Source: Bacillota bacterium
GTDB taxonomy: Bacteria > Bacillota > Clostridia > Oscillospirales > Ruminococcaceae
Direction: 5' to 3'
Assembly (NCBI GenBank): GCA_023394255.1
Contig: JAEXAZ010000325.1
Span: forward strand, 1 to 28,120
DNA: 28,120 nt
Part shown: in pieces, positions 1-7,777 of the stretch
Numbering within the stretch: the stretch's first letter is position 1
Layout of the letters: each line of letters opens with the position of its first letter
Position numbers and translations under genes: made by a program
Notes under the pieces: model-generated
What the model was told of the DNA's origin: nothing
Databases searched by the model: none
The model's input: the letters and a program-made list of their open reading frames with translations, nothing else

Positions 1-92
1 GCGTAGGCATGGCAGCGGAGCTGATCGACAGCGGCAAGGCCATGCAAAAGCTGAACGATCTGATCCGTCTGTCCAATGAGGTAGCCGCATGA
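1..92 (+). CDS. trpD: Anthranilate phosphoribosyltransferase, C-terminal end (partial)
   Basis: Only the last 29 codons are in the window; the gene begins upstream of base 1. The reading frame starts at base 3 and ends in TGA at 90-92. The visible residues (GMAAELIDSGKAMQKLNDL and on) match the usual C-terminal helix of TrpD, which transfers the phosphoribosyl group from PRPP to anthranilate, the second committed step of tryptophan synthesis. The stop overlaps the trpC start in an ATGA junction at 89-92, so the two are translationally coupled. The identification rests on this short tail plus the position directly before trpC, so it is good but not independent of context. Confidence 0.85.
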   Translation, partial: VGMAAELIDSGKAMQKLNDLIRLSNEVAA

Positions 93-874
93 TTTTGCAG
101 GAGATCGCGGAGAAAACCCGGCGGCGGGTCGCGCAGGCGAAAGAAGCCAAAAGCCCGGACGCCGTCATGTCGGAGGCAAAGTCCCTGCCTGTGAGCCGGG
201 CGTTCCCATTCGAGCAGACGCTTGCAAAAGACGCCATCTCGTTTATCTGCGAGGTGAAAAAGGCGTCCCCCTCAAAAGGCGTCATCGCGGAGGACTTCCC
301 TTATCTCGCAATCGCGCGCGATTATGAGGCGGCGGGGGCCTCGGCGATTTCCGTTCTGACAGAGCCGTATTATTTTCAGGGCAGCGACCGCTATCTGCGG
401 GAAATCGCGCAGGCGGTCACTATCCCTGTCCTGCGCAAGGATTTTACGGTGGACGCCTACCAGATTTACGAAGCAAAAACGCTGGGCGCGTCGGCGGTTC
501 TGCTGATCTGCTCCCTGCTCGACACAAAAACACTGGCGGAATACCTTCGCATTGTCGACAGCCTCGGGCTTTCCGCACTGGTGGAAGCGCACGATGAAGT
601 GGAAATTGCTTCCGCCCTGCGCGCGGGCGCAAGGGTGATCGGCGTGAACAACCGGAATCTCAAGGACTTTACGGTAGATATCCACACCGGAATCCGGCTC
701 CGGTCGCTGGTTCCGGGCAATGTCCTTTTTGTGGCGGAAAGCGGGATCAAAACCGCGCGGGACGTGGAAGAACTGCGCCGCGCGCATGTCAGCGGCGTGC
801 TGATCGGTGAAACACTGATGAGAAGCCCCGATAAAAAAGCCGCACTTGACGAACTGCGGGGAATCCGGCGATGA
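89..874 (+). CDS. trpC: Indole-3-glycerol phosphate synthase
   Basis: This 261-residue TIM-barrel enzyme closes the indole ring, converting carboxyphenylaminodeoxyribulose phosphate to indole-3-glycerol phosphate in the cytoplasm. Family motifs appear in order: EVKKASPSKG with E55 and K57, RKDF with the catalytic-type lysine K117, LVEAH with E166, GVNNRNLKDF with N187 and R189, AESGI around E217, and the phosphate-binding GVLIGE near the C-terminus. Length is normal for the monofunctional enzyme; it is not fused to TrpF. The ATG at 89 overlaps the trpD stop and the gene ends in an ATGA overlap with trpF at 871-874, so three consecutive genes are coupled. Confidence 0.97.
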   Translation: MILQEIAEKTRRRVAQAKEAKSPDAVMSEAKSLPVSRAFPFEQTLAKDAISFICEVKKASPSKGVIAEDFPYLAIARDYEAAGASAISVLTEPYYFQGSDRYLREIAQAVTIPVLRKDFTVDAYQIYEAKTLGASAVLLICSLLDTKTLAEYLRIVDSLGLSALVEAHDEVEIASALRAGARVIGVNNRNLKDFTVDIHTGIRLRSLVPGNVLFVAESGIKTARDVEELRRAHVSGVLIGETLMRSPDKKAALDELRGIRR

Positions 875-1464
875 CCAGGGTGAAAATCTGCGGCCTGTTC
901 CGGGAATGCGATATCGATTATGTCAACGAGGCGGTGCCGGACTATATCGGTTTTGTATTTGCCAAAAGCCGAAGGCAGGTCAGCGCCGAAACCGCAAAGC
1001 TCCTGCAAAGCCGCCTGCGTCCCGAAATCATCCCGGTCGGCGTGTTTGTCAACGCAGAGCAGGAGGAGATCCTCCGTCTGTGCAAGGAACACATCATTGG
1101 GATGGTCCAACTGCACGGGCAGGAGGACGACCGCTATATCAAAGCTTTGAAAAGCCGGATCAACGTCCCCGTAATCAAGGCGGTGCGCATGGATGCGGCC
1201 GGTGCGCAGCGCACGCTCTCCTCCGAAGCGGATTTCCTGCTTCTGGACAGCGGCAGGGGCGGTACGGGCAAAGCCTTTGACTGGGGACAGATTCCCGCCG
1301 TCAGCCAGCCGTATTTTCTGGCGGGCGGGATCAGCGAAACCAATATCCGGGCAGCCGTCCGCATGCATCCCTACTGCGTCGATATCAGCAGCGGCGCGGA
1401 AACGGGCGGCGTGAAGGATAAAAATAAGATTCTGCGGCTCGTCCGCGAAGTTAGGGAGATCTAG
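871..1464 (+). CDS. trpF: Phosphoribosylanthranilate isomerase
   Basis: This 197-residue protein catalyses the Amadori rearrangement of phosphoribosylanthranilate before TrpC acts. The catalytic cysteine C7 lies in KICGL, the general acid/base aspartate D126 in LLDSGRGGTGKAFDW, and VQLHG, FLAGGI and the phosphate-binding ISSGAE segment near the end are all present. The start ATG overlaps the trpC stop. Gene order in the operon (trpC before trpF) is the reverse of the pathway order, as is common. It ends two bases before the DAHP synthase start codon. Confidence 0.96.
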   Translation: MTRVKICGLFRECDIDYVNEAVPDYIGFVFAKSRRQVSAETAKLLQSRLRPEIIPVGVFVNAEQEEILRLCKEHIIGMVQLHGQEDDRYIKALKSRINVPVIKAVRMDAAGAQRTLSSEADFLLLDSGRGGTGKAFDWGQIPAVSQPYFLAGGISETNIRAAVRMHPYCVDISSGAETGGVKDKNKILRLVREVREI

Positions 1465-1466
1465 AT

Positions 1467-2480
1467 ATGGTATTCATTTTAAAGCCCGGCGTTTCACAGG
1501 AAAAAATAGACCGCTTTATCAGGGGCTGGGAAGCAAAGGGCTTTTCCACCATCCTCAGCGTGGGAACCGAACATACGGCGGTCTGCCTGCTGGGAAACAC
1601 CGCCGCGATTGATCTGGAACATGTGGTGCAGACAAGCGGGATCGTGGAATACGGGCGGCGTGTCACCGAGCAGTATAAGGCCGTCAACCGCACCGTGCAC
1701 ACCGACGATACGCTGATTCCCGTCGGGGACGCTGTCATCGGCGAGGGCAGTTTTACGGTCATCGCCGGGCCGTGCTCGGTGGAATCCGAAGAGCAGATCA
1801 TAAAAGTGGCCGAATCGGTAAAAGCAAGCGGCGCGAAACTGCTGCGGGGCGGGGCGTTTAAGCCCAGAACCTCCCCTTATTCCTTTCAGGGCATCGGCGC
1901 CGACGGGCTGAAACTTCTGCTCGAGGCAAAAAAAGCCACCGGCCTGCCCATTGTGTCCGAGATCATGAACCAGACCCAGGTTCCGCTGTTTGAGGACATC
2001 GACGTGGTTCAGGTCGGCGCCCGCAACATGCAGAATTTTGACCTGCTCAAAGCGGTCGGCCAGCTGAAAAAGCCGGTGCTTCTGAAAAGGGGGCTTGCCA
2101 ATTCCATCGAGGAGCTTCTCATGAGCGCGGAATACATCATGTCGGAAGGCAACAATCAGATCATCCTCTGCGAACGGGGCATCCGCACCTTTGAAACCAT
2201 GACGCGGAACACCCTCGACCTTTCGGCGGTAGTGCTCCTGAAGCAGAAATCCCATCTGCCGGTCATCGTCGACCCCAGCCACGCAACCGGAATCCGCAGC
2301 CTTGTCGCACCGCTTTCCAAAGCGGTGCTGGCGGTCGGCGCGGACGGTCTGCTGGTGGAAGTCCACAATGACCCCGCCCACGCGCTGTGCGACGGCGGGC
2401 AGTCGCTGGACCTGGGACAGTTTGCCGGCCTGATGGAAACTTTAAAAACCCGGGCAACGGTAGAACAGAAACTCATATAA
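1467..2480 (+). CDS. aroF: 3-deoxy-7-phosphoheptulonate (DAHP) synthase, type I-beta with N-terminal regulatory domain
   Basis: This 337-residue enzyme condenses phosphoenolpyruvate and erythrose 4-phosphate, the entry step of the shikimate pathway. Residues 1-70 form a ferredoxin-like N-terminal extension of the kind that mediates feedback control in Thermotoga-type enzymes. The catalytic barrel follows, with AGPCSVES (metal-ligand type C103), GGAFKPRTSPYSF (130-140), GARNMQNF, LKRG, CERGIRTFE, DPSHATG and EVHNDPAHALCDGGQS. The start is ATG at 1467, preceded by AGGGAG at 1452-1457. It sits between trpF and trpB, so the pathway's first and last enzymes are made together. Which amino acid inhibits it cannot be read from the sequence; the position suggests tryptophan supply is the point. 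Confidence 0.95.
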   Translation: MVFILKPGVSQEKIDRFIRGWEAKGFSTILSVGTEHTAVCLLGNTAAIDLEHVVQTSGIVEYGRRVTEQYKAVNRTVHTDDTLIPVGDAVIGEGSFTVIAGPCSVESEEQIIKVAESVKASGAKLLRGGAFKPRTSPYSFQGIGADGLKLLLEAKKATGLPIVSEIMNQTQVPLFEDIDVVQVGARNMQNFDLLKAVGQLKKPVLLKRGLANSIEELLMSAEYIMSEGNNQIILCERGIRTFETMTRNTLDLSAVVLLKQKSHLPVIVDPSHATGIRSLVAPLSKAVLAVGADGLLVEVHNDPAHALCDGGQSLDLGQFAGLMETLKTRATVEQKLI

Positions 2481-2494
2481 GGGAGGTCGCCAAT

Positions 2495-3679
2495 ATGGCA
2501 AAAGGAAGATACGGCATCCACGGCGGACAGTATATCCCCGAAACGCTGATGAACGAAATCATCCGGCTTGAGGCCGCATACGAATTTTATAAAAACGACC
2601 CGTCTTTCAACGCGGAGCTGGATACGCTTCTGAAAGAGTACGCGGGCCGGCCGTCTCTGCTATATTACGCGGAGAAGATGACAAAAGACCTTGGGGGCGC
2701 GAAAATTTACCTCAAACGCGAGGACCTCAACCATACCGGCTCCCACAAAATCAACAATGTGCTGGGGCAGGCGTTACTGGCAAAAAAAATGGGCAAGACC
2801 CGTGTCATTGCGGAGACGGGCGCAGGGCAGCACGGGGTCGCGACCGCGACCGCCGCCGCGCTGCTCGGCATGGAATGTGAAATCTTTATGGGCAAAGAGG
2901 ACACCGAACGGCAGGCACTCAATGTCTACCGCATGGAACTCCTCGGGGCAACGGTGCATCCGGTCACCAGCGGCACCATGACGCTCAAGGACGCAGTCAA
3001 CGAAACCATGCGGGAGTGGACCAACCGTGTGCACGATACCCATTATGTGCTCGGCTCGGTTATGGGGCCGCATCCGTTCCCGATGATGGTGCGGGATTTT
3101 CAGAGCGTCATCAGCCGCGAGGCAAGGGAGCAGATTCTCCAGCGTGAGGGAAAGCTCCCTACAGCAGTGATGGCCTGCGTGGGCGGCGGTTCCAATGCGA
3201 TGGGCATGTTTTATCACTTCATCAACGATGCCGGTGTGAAGCTGACCGGCTGCGAGGCGGCGGGGCACGGCATTCATACCGACAAACACGCCGCGACCAT
3301 CGCAAAAGGCACCCTCGGCGTTTTCCACGGCATGAAGTCCTATTTCTGCCAGGATGAAAACGGCCAGATCGCGCCGGTTTATTCGATATCCGCGGGTCTG
3401 GACTATCCGGGAATCGGGCCGGAGCACGCACACCTGCACGACATCGGCAGAGCCGAATATGTCCCTGTGACCGATGATGAAGCTGTCGAGGCATTCGAGT
3501 ATCTGGCGCGGACGGAAGGCATCATCTGCGCCATTGAAAGCGCGCACGCGGTTTATCACGCCATGAAAACCGCGCCTAAAATGAAGAAGGACGAGATCGT
3601 CATTGTCTGCCTGTCCGGACGGGGCGATAAGGATGTCGCTGCAATCGCGAGATACAGAGGGAGGGAGATCCATGAGTAA
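2495..3679 (+). CDS. trpB: Tryptophan synthase beta chain
   Basis: The 394-residue PLP enzyme condenses indole with serine as the beta half of the alpha2-beta2 complex. The PLP lysine is K85 in HTGSHKIN, the catalytic-type glutamate is E107 in AETGAGQHG, and the phosphate-binding GGGSNAMG loop is present. I chose ATG 2495 (MAKGRYGIHGGQYIPE) because GGGAGG at 2481-2486 precedes it at normal spacing and family homology begins there; the open frame runs back to 2387 inside aroF, but that extension is not family-like. Its last bases overlap trpA by 8 nt, which fits the need for equal amounts of the two subunits. Confidence 0.97.
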   Translation: MAKGRYGIHGGQYIPETLMNEIIRLEAAYEFYKNDPSFNAELDTLLKEYAGRPSLLYYAEKMTKDLGGAKIYLKREDLNHTGSHKINNVLGQALLAKKMGKTRVIAETGAGQHGVATATAAALLGMECEIFMGKEDTERQALNVYRMELLGATVHPVTSGTMTLKDAVNETMREWTNRVHDTHYVLGSVMGPHPFPMMVRDFQSVISREAREQILQREGKLPTAVMACVGGGSNAMGMFYHFINDAGVKLTGCEAAGHGIHTDKHAATIAKGTLGVFHGMKSYFCQDENGQIAPVYSISAGLDYPGIGPEHAHLHDIGRAEYVPVTDDEAVEAFEYLARTEGIICAIESAHAVYHAMKTAPKMKKDEIVIVCLSGRGDKDVAAIARYRGREIHE

Positions 3680-4442
3680 GATTCAAAAGGCGTTTGAAAA
3701 CAAAAAAGCGTTTATCGGATTTGTCACCGGCGGAGACCCGTCCGTTGAAAAGAGCTGCGAGCTGATTCTGGATATGGCAAAAAGCGGCGCGGACCTCATC
3801 GAAATCGGGATTCCCTTTTCCGACCCGATTGCGGAGGGCCCCGTCATTCAGGAGGCCAACATCCGCGCGCTGGCGGCCGGCGCGGATACGGAAGCGATGT
3901 TCCGCATCGTGGAAACCGTGCGGAAACAGACGGATGTCCCCCTCATCTTTTTAACCTATTTGAACCCCGTATTCAAGTATGGCTACGAGCGTTTCTTCAC
4001 GCGCTGCGAAAGCGTGGGGCTGGACGGGATCATCATTCCCGACCTTCCCTTTGAGGAGAAAGGCGAGCTGTCCGGTATCGCGGAATCGCACCATGTGGAC
4101 GTGATCTCCCTGATCGCGCCCACCTCGGCGGACAGAATCCGGAAAATCGCGGCGGAAGCGAAAGGGTTCCTGTACATTGTATCCTCCATGGGCGTTACAG
4201 GCATGCGCAGCGAAATCAAAACAGACCTGGCCTCCATCATCGAAACAGCCCGGTCTGTGAGCAAAATCCCCGTGGCTGTCGGCTTTGGGATCAACACGCC
4301 GGAGCAGGCGCGTAAAATATCCGGGCTTGCCGACGGCGTCATTGTGGGCAGCGCAATTGTGAAACTCATTGCGCAATACGGAAAGAACGCGGACAGCGCT
4401 CTTTCCGCTTATGTCCGGGAGATGAAGGATTCCATCCGTTAA
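3672..4442 (+). CDS. trpA: Tryptophan synthase alpha chain
   Basis: The 256-residue TIM-barrel subunit cleaves indole-3-glycerol phosphate and channels indole to TrpB. FVTGGDPS, the catalytic glutamate E44 in EIGIPFSDP, FLTYLNPV, GVTGMRS and the phosphate loop GVIVGSAIV are visible. The position equal to Escherichia coli D60 is a glutamate here (IAEGP, E55), a substitution I recall as common in Firmicutes. The start is ATG 3672 with a GGGAGG-rich ribosome site inside the end of trpB; an upstream in-frame start at 3603 lies deep in trpB and is not supported. The last gene of the operon, followed 27 bases on by a strong terminator. Confidence 0.96.
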   Translation: MSKIQKAFENKKAFIGFVTGGDPSVEKSCELILDMAKSGADLIEIGIPFSDPIAEGPVIQEANIRALAAGADTEAMFRIVETVRKQTDVPLIFLTYLNPVFKYGYERFFTRCESVGLDGIIIPDLPFEEKGELSGIAESHHVDVISLIAPTSADRIRKIAAEAKGFLYIVSSMGVTGMRSEIKTDLASIIETARSVSKIPVAVGFGINTPEQARKISGLADGVIVGSAIVKLIAQYGKNADSALSAYVREMKDSIR

Positions 4443-4469
4443 TTCAAAAAACCAAATGGACCGGGCAAA

Positions 4470-4501
4470 GCCCGCCGGCGGCACACCGGCGGGCCTTTTT
4501 T
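4470..4501 (+). terminator. Rho-independent terminator of the trp operon
   Basis: A perfect 9-bp GC-rich stem (GCCCGCCGG at 4470-4478 and CCGGCGGGC at 4486-4494) with a 7-nt loop is followed by CTTTTTT to 4501. It lies 27 bases after the trpA stop. The T run contains the stop codon of the convergent ribonuclease Z gene, so the two transcripts end almost on top of each other. Confidence 0.9.
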
Positions 4502-5405
4502 ATGGCAGGGTCAGGCGGATTCCGTCGTATGCCGCCTGTGTGTCCGGAAAAATCCGGCGGGCGGCGTCAAGAGATTCCCCGGGATTTAAGCACGCCGGGC
4601 TGAAATGGGTCAGCCAAAGCTGTTTCACGCCCGCTTTTTTTGCAAGGCCGGCGCTGTCCGAAAACACCATATGCCCCCGCTCCTCCATTTTTTCATGCAG
4701 TTCATCGCTGCCGTACATGCCTTCGCAGATGAGCAGATCGGCGCCGCGCGCAAATTCCGCGATCGAGGGTACCGGCTGGGTATCGGTGCAGTAGCAGACG
4801 AAAAGCGGTTTGCGTTCGCCGTCCAGAACCATCGGCGGTTCTATCTCCCGCCCGTCCTCCAGCCGGACCGGCTGCCCGGCATGCAGGGTCCTGTACAGCG
4901 GCTTCGGTATCCCAAGCTGTTCCGCTTTGGATGGGTTGAACACCGGTTTGCGTTTCACTTTCACGCCATAGCCAAAGCAGGGTATCCCATGGCTCAGCGG
5001 CAGATATGAAATTTGCAGCCCATTCAGTTCAACCGTTCCGCTTTGGCCCGTTTCAAGTTCCCCGATCCGGACCGGGTATGGCAGCACCGGAGCAATGACC
5101 ATCAGCGAGCCGGCAACCTGCCCGAGCCCCGCCGGGCCAATGATTGTCAGGGGCGTCGTTTTTCCGCCGTTGCCAAGCGTAAGCAGCAGACCCGGCAGCC
5201 CGGCAATATGATCCGCGTGAAAATGGGTGATCAGCAGCGTATCAAGGCGGCTCAACTTGCAGCCGGCTTTTTTCAGCGCGATCTGGGTCCCCTCGCCGCA
5301 GTCAATCAGAAGCGCGCTGCCCTGAACCTCCATCCAGCAGCAGGCCAGCCAGCGGTTCTCCAGCGGGATCACGCCCCCCGTACCCGGCAGACAGACATCT
5401 AACAA
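4500..5405 (-). CDS. rnz: Ribonuclease Z (tRNA 3' processing endonuclease, metallo-beta-lactamase fold)
   Basis: This 301-residue protein should cut the 3' trailer from tRNA precursors. The zinc motif HFHADH (H61, H63, D65, H66) follows LITH, and the later CEGMY and LTHFSP segments are typical of the RNase Z branch. I place the start at TTG 5405 (MLDVCLPGTGG): a strong AAAGGGG at 5414-5420 sits 8 nt before it and related proteins begin with this strand. A GTG at 5414 is in frame but would be directly abutted by that ribosome site. Other metallo-beta-lactamase hydrolases are a possible alternative, but the motif set favours RNase Z. It converges on the trp operon. Confidence 0.85.
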   Translation of the reverse strand: MLDVCLPGTGGVIPLENRWLACCWMEVQGSALLIDCGEGTQIALKKAGCKLSRLDTLLITHFHADHIAGLPGLLLTLGNGGKTTPLTIIGPAGLGQVAGSLMVIAPVLPYPVRIGELETGQSGTVELNGLQISYLPLSHGIPCFGYGVKVKRKPVFNPSKAEQLGIPKPLYRTLHAGQPVRLEDGREIEPPMVLDGERKPLFVCYCTDTQPVPSIAEFARGADLLICEGMYGSDELHEKMEERGHMVFSDSAGLAKKAGVKQLWLTHFSPACLNPGESLDAARRIFPDTQAAYDGIRLTLP

Positions 5406-5540
5406 TTCCGCCACCCCTTTCTTTACAATCGCGTTACGTAAAAATTTACAGCCGCTTCTATTTTTTCGGCAGAAATCATTGTATACTGGTTATAACAGTT
5501 TTCAGAAGCTAAACCACCGTATAGAAAAGGGGGCATGGGA

Positions 5541-6215
5541 ATGAACCGTCCGGAAGACCGGGCAATCCTTCAAGCGCAGCTTCCGTTTTGGGATCATCTC
5601 TCCGCGCAGGAGCGGGAACGGCTGCTGCAAAACGCCCTGGCGGTCAAATATCCGAAGGGGACAAATATCCATGGCGGCGATCAGGACTGCATCGGCGTGC
5701 TTTTAATCAAAAGCGGCACTCTGCGCACCTATATGCTTTCGGAGGAAGGGCGGGAAATTACGCTTTACCGCCTTTACGAAGGGGACGTCTGCATCCTGTC
5801 CGCCTCCTGCATTCTCAACAGCATCACTTTTGAAGTCCATATTGACGCCGAGTCCGACTGCGAAACGCTCCAGATCAGCGCGCCGGTTTTTTCCGAGCTT
5901 TCCCATACCAATGTTTTTGTTGAAAATTTTTCCTACCGGCTCGCGGCCGACCGCTTTTCCGATGTCATGTGGACCATGCAGCAGATTCTGTTTATGAGCT
6001 TTGACAAGCGGCTCGCCGTTTTTCTATCGGATGAGCTCGCCAAAACACAGGATGATACCATCCGGCTGACCCATGAACAGGTGGCAAAATATATCGGCAG
6101 CGCCCGCGAGGTGGTATCGCGGATGCTGAAATATTTCGCCGACGAGGGGATCGTACAGCTGTCCCGGGGCGGGATCCGCGTATTGGACCGCAAAAAGCTC
6201 CGGCAGATGACCTGA
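5541..6215 (+). CDS. Crp/Fnr-family transcriptional regulator
   Basis: The 224-residue protein has an N-terminal cyclic-nucleotide-like beta-roll (about residues 15-120, including SGTLRTYMLSEEGREI), a dimer helix (RFSDVMWTMQQILF) and a winged helix-turn-helix (LTHEQVAKYIGSAREVVSRMLKYF) at the C-terminus. There is no N-terminal four-cysteine cluster, so it is not a classic oxygen-sensing FNR; several internal cysteines (in DVCILSASC and SDCETL) could matter for redox or metal sensing, but that is speculation. ATG 5541 is preferred over ATG 5535 because the AGGGGG at 5528-5533 would leave no spacing for the latter. It is followed after 48 bases by a flavodoxin gene that it may control. Confidence 0.88.
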   Translation: MNRPEDRAILQAQLPFWDHLSAQERERLLQNALAVKYPKGTNIHGGDQDCIGVLLIKSGTLRTYMLSEEGREITLYRLYEGDVCILSASCILNSITFEVHIDAESDCETLQISAPVFSELSHTNVFVENFSYRLAADRFSDVMWTMQQILFMSFDKRLAVFLSDELAKTQDDTIRLTHEQVAKYIGSAREVVSRMLKYFADEGIVQLSRGGIRVLDRKKLRQMT

Positions 6216-6263
6216 CATAAGCCGCAACCCGCAGCAGAGGAACGAATCATGAGGAGGATTTTT

Positions 6264-6749
6264 ATGAAAAGCATCGTGGTATTCTATTCCCTGGAAGGCA
6301 ATACCCGCCTGATCGCGCAGGCCATCGCGGAAGCAACCGGGGCGGCATTATTGGAACTCAGGCCAAAGCGGGAAATTCCAAAAAAAGGGTTCGGGAAATT
6401 TTTTTACGGAGGAAAAAGCGTCATGCTTCATGAACAGCCCGAACTGCAAAATGAGTTTCCGGACTTTGCGGAGTATGACACCGTTTTGATCGGCACCCCC
6501 ATCTGGGCGGGATCGTTTTCCGCCCCGGTCAACACCTTTTTAAAAACCCAAAGTCTGGTGGGCAAAAAAATTGCCTTGTTTGCCTGTCATAAAGGCGGCG
6601 GCGCGAATAAATGTTTTGAGAATCTGAAAAAAAAGCTGCCGGGCTGCAAATTTCTGGGGGAACTCTCCCTGATCGACCCGCTTGCGCGCAATCCCGAAGA
6701 AAACAGGCAAAAAGCGATCGCGTGGGCACAGTCGCTGCATTTGGCCTGA
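6264..6749 (+). CDS. Small flavodoxin-family protein
   Basis: This 161-residue protein is a single flavodoxin-like domain. The FMN phosphate loop is SLEGNTRLIA near residues 9-18, followed by the GTPIWAG segment around residues 76-82 and a C-terminal LIDPLARNPEENRQKAIAWA helix. It should bind FMN and carry electrons or act as a flavoprotein reductase; the partner is unknown. ATG 6264 is chosen for the strong GAGGAGG at 6251-6257. The close distance to the Crp/Fnr-type gene upstream suggests one transcript. It converges on the AraC-type gene, with only 16 bases between stops and no clear hairpin. Confidence 0.87.
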   Translation: MKSIVVFYSLEGNTRLIAQAIAEATGAALLELRPKREIPKKGFGKFFYGGKSVMLHEQPELQNEFPDFAEYDTVLIGTPIWAGSFSAPVNTFLKTQSLVGKKIALFACHKGGGANKCFENLKKKLPGCKFLGELSLIDPLARNPEENRQKAIAWAQSLHLA

Positions 6750-6765
6750 TTTTTTGCGGATTGCA

Positions 6766-7641
6766 TCAGACATGATAGATTGCTTCCAGCTCCCGGAGCC
6801 TGCGCTGATTTTCCAAATCCAACGCGGCGGGCGCAAGATTGCGCGCGCGGTATTCTCCCGGCGACTCCCCTGTCGCGCGGCGGAAAACCTTGCAAAAATA
6901 GTTGGCGCCCGAATAGCCGGCCATGTCCGCCACCATCTCAATACTGTAATCCCGGTTCTGGAGCATGAGTTTGGCGTTGTCCAGCTTGACCGACTGCAAA
7001 AACTTGCCCGGGCTTTCTCCGGTGTCGGCTGTAAACATGCGGATGAGATGGCTTTTTGTCACGCCCAGCCGCTGCGCCAGCTCCTCCACGCCTCCCAGAA
7101 AAGCAAATTCCTCCCGCATGACCACGATTGCGTCCCGCACAAGCGGGCTGTATTCGGTTTTCTTATCCGCACAGCCGGAGAGCGCCTCCATCAGCAGCGC
7201 ATAGGCTTCGGCCGATGCCGTATAGATATCTTTCGGCATCCCGCTGCGGGCGTGATGGCAGATGCGTCCCAGCAGCCGGTCTACCCTGCCGCCGCTTCCG
7301 ACAGGCTGAAAATAGCCGATGCGGCCAAGCAGGTCTTCCCCATTTTCCAGCAGCAGATAGAGGTATCGGGTTTCCTCCATCGGATACAGCAAAAGCCCGG
7401 CGGCATCCGGAACCGTAATGATGCAGTCCGCAAGATATCCGCACTTTTGGCCCTCGAATTCCGCTTCTCCCTCGCCGCTCAGCAGATAGAGAAACAGCGC
7501 GCTGTGTTCTCCGCTGACTGCGGCGGGGGATTTTTTTGCCGCCTGATAACCGCATCTCGTCGGATAGACCCATGTAAAGTTTTCGGGGACCGGAAAATCC
7601 ATCGGGAAAGCGCCATATTCCATATCATCCGTGCAAAACAT
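6766..7641 (-). CDS. AraC-family transcriptional regulator
   Basis: The 291-residue protein has an N-terminal sugar-sensing cupin-like region (about residues 15-150) and a C-terminal pair of helix-turn-helices: ELAQRLGVTKSHLIRMFTADTG in the first and IEMVADMAGYSGANYFCKVF with the ATGESPGEYR signature in the second. ATG 7641 is taken as start; an in-frame TTG lies one codon upstream. The ribosome site (GGTGAT) is weak. It is divergent from the MsmK-type ATPase gene with a 136-base shared region, so it may regulate that gene and carbohydrate uptake; that is inference. Confidence 0.88.
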   Translation of the reverse strand: MFCTDDMEYGAFPMDFPVPENFTWVYPTRCGYQAAKKSPAAVSGEHSALFLYLLSGEGEAEFEGQKCGYLADCIITVPDAAGLLLYPMEETRYLYLLLENGEDLLGRIGYFQPVGSGGRVDRLLGRICHHARSGMPKDIYTASAEAYALLMEALSGCADKKTEYSPLVRDAIVVMREEFAFLGGVEELAQRLGVTKSHLIRMFTADTGESPGKFLQSVKLDNAKLMLQNRDYSIEMVADMAGYSGANYFCKVFRRATGESPGEYRARNLAPAALDLENQRRLRELEAIYHV

Positions 7642-7674
7642 CAATTTATCACCATTATTATCAAATTATTACCC

Positions 7675-7703
7675 TTGTCTGATTGTAAATCGGCTGTTAT
7701 AAT
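7675..7703 (+). promoter_or_regulatory. Sigma-A-type promoter of the MsmK-type ATPase gene
   Basis: TTGTCT at 7675-7680 and a perfect TATAAT at 7698-7703 are separated by exactly 17 bp, and the -10 box carries the TGn extension (TG at 7695-7696). The predicted start is near 7710, giving a leader of about 65 nt before ATG 7778. An imperfect inverted repeat overlapping the -10 is described separately. Confidence 0.75.
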
Positions 7704-7733
7704 AGCGGTATAAGCTAATATTAATAGTATAAC
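7696..7733. promoter_or_regulatory. Candidate operator: inverted repeat over the -10 and start region
   Basis: GTTATAATA at 7696-7704 and TAGTATAAC at 7725-7733 form 9-nt arms matching at 8 of 9 positions, with arm centres 29 bp apart. A small inner near-palindrome (CTAATATTAATAG, 7715-7727) lies between them. The element covers the -10 box and predicted start of the ATPase gene, a typical place for a repressor. The region is AT-rich, so chance is a real alternative. Confidence 0.3.
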
Positions 7734-7777
7734 ACGAAAAAACAAAAAATCAATAAATCACCACAGGAGGCAGGAAG

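Noticed and set aside
2387..2494. N-terminal extension of trpB by 36 codons
   Set aside because: The extension overlaps the end of aroF in another frame and lacks a ribosome site, whereas GGGAGG precedes ATG 2495.
4443..4502. Terminator 4470-4501 as bidirectional
   Set aside because: On the minus strand the stem is followed by CTTTGCCCGG, which is not U-rich, so termination of rnz by this hairpin is unconvincing.
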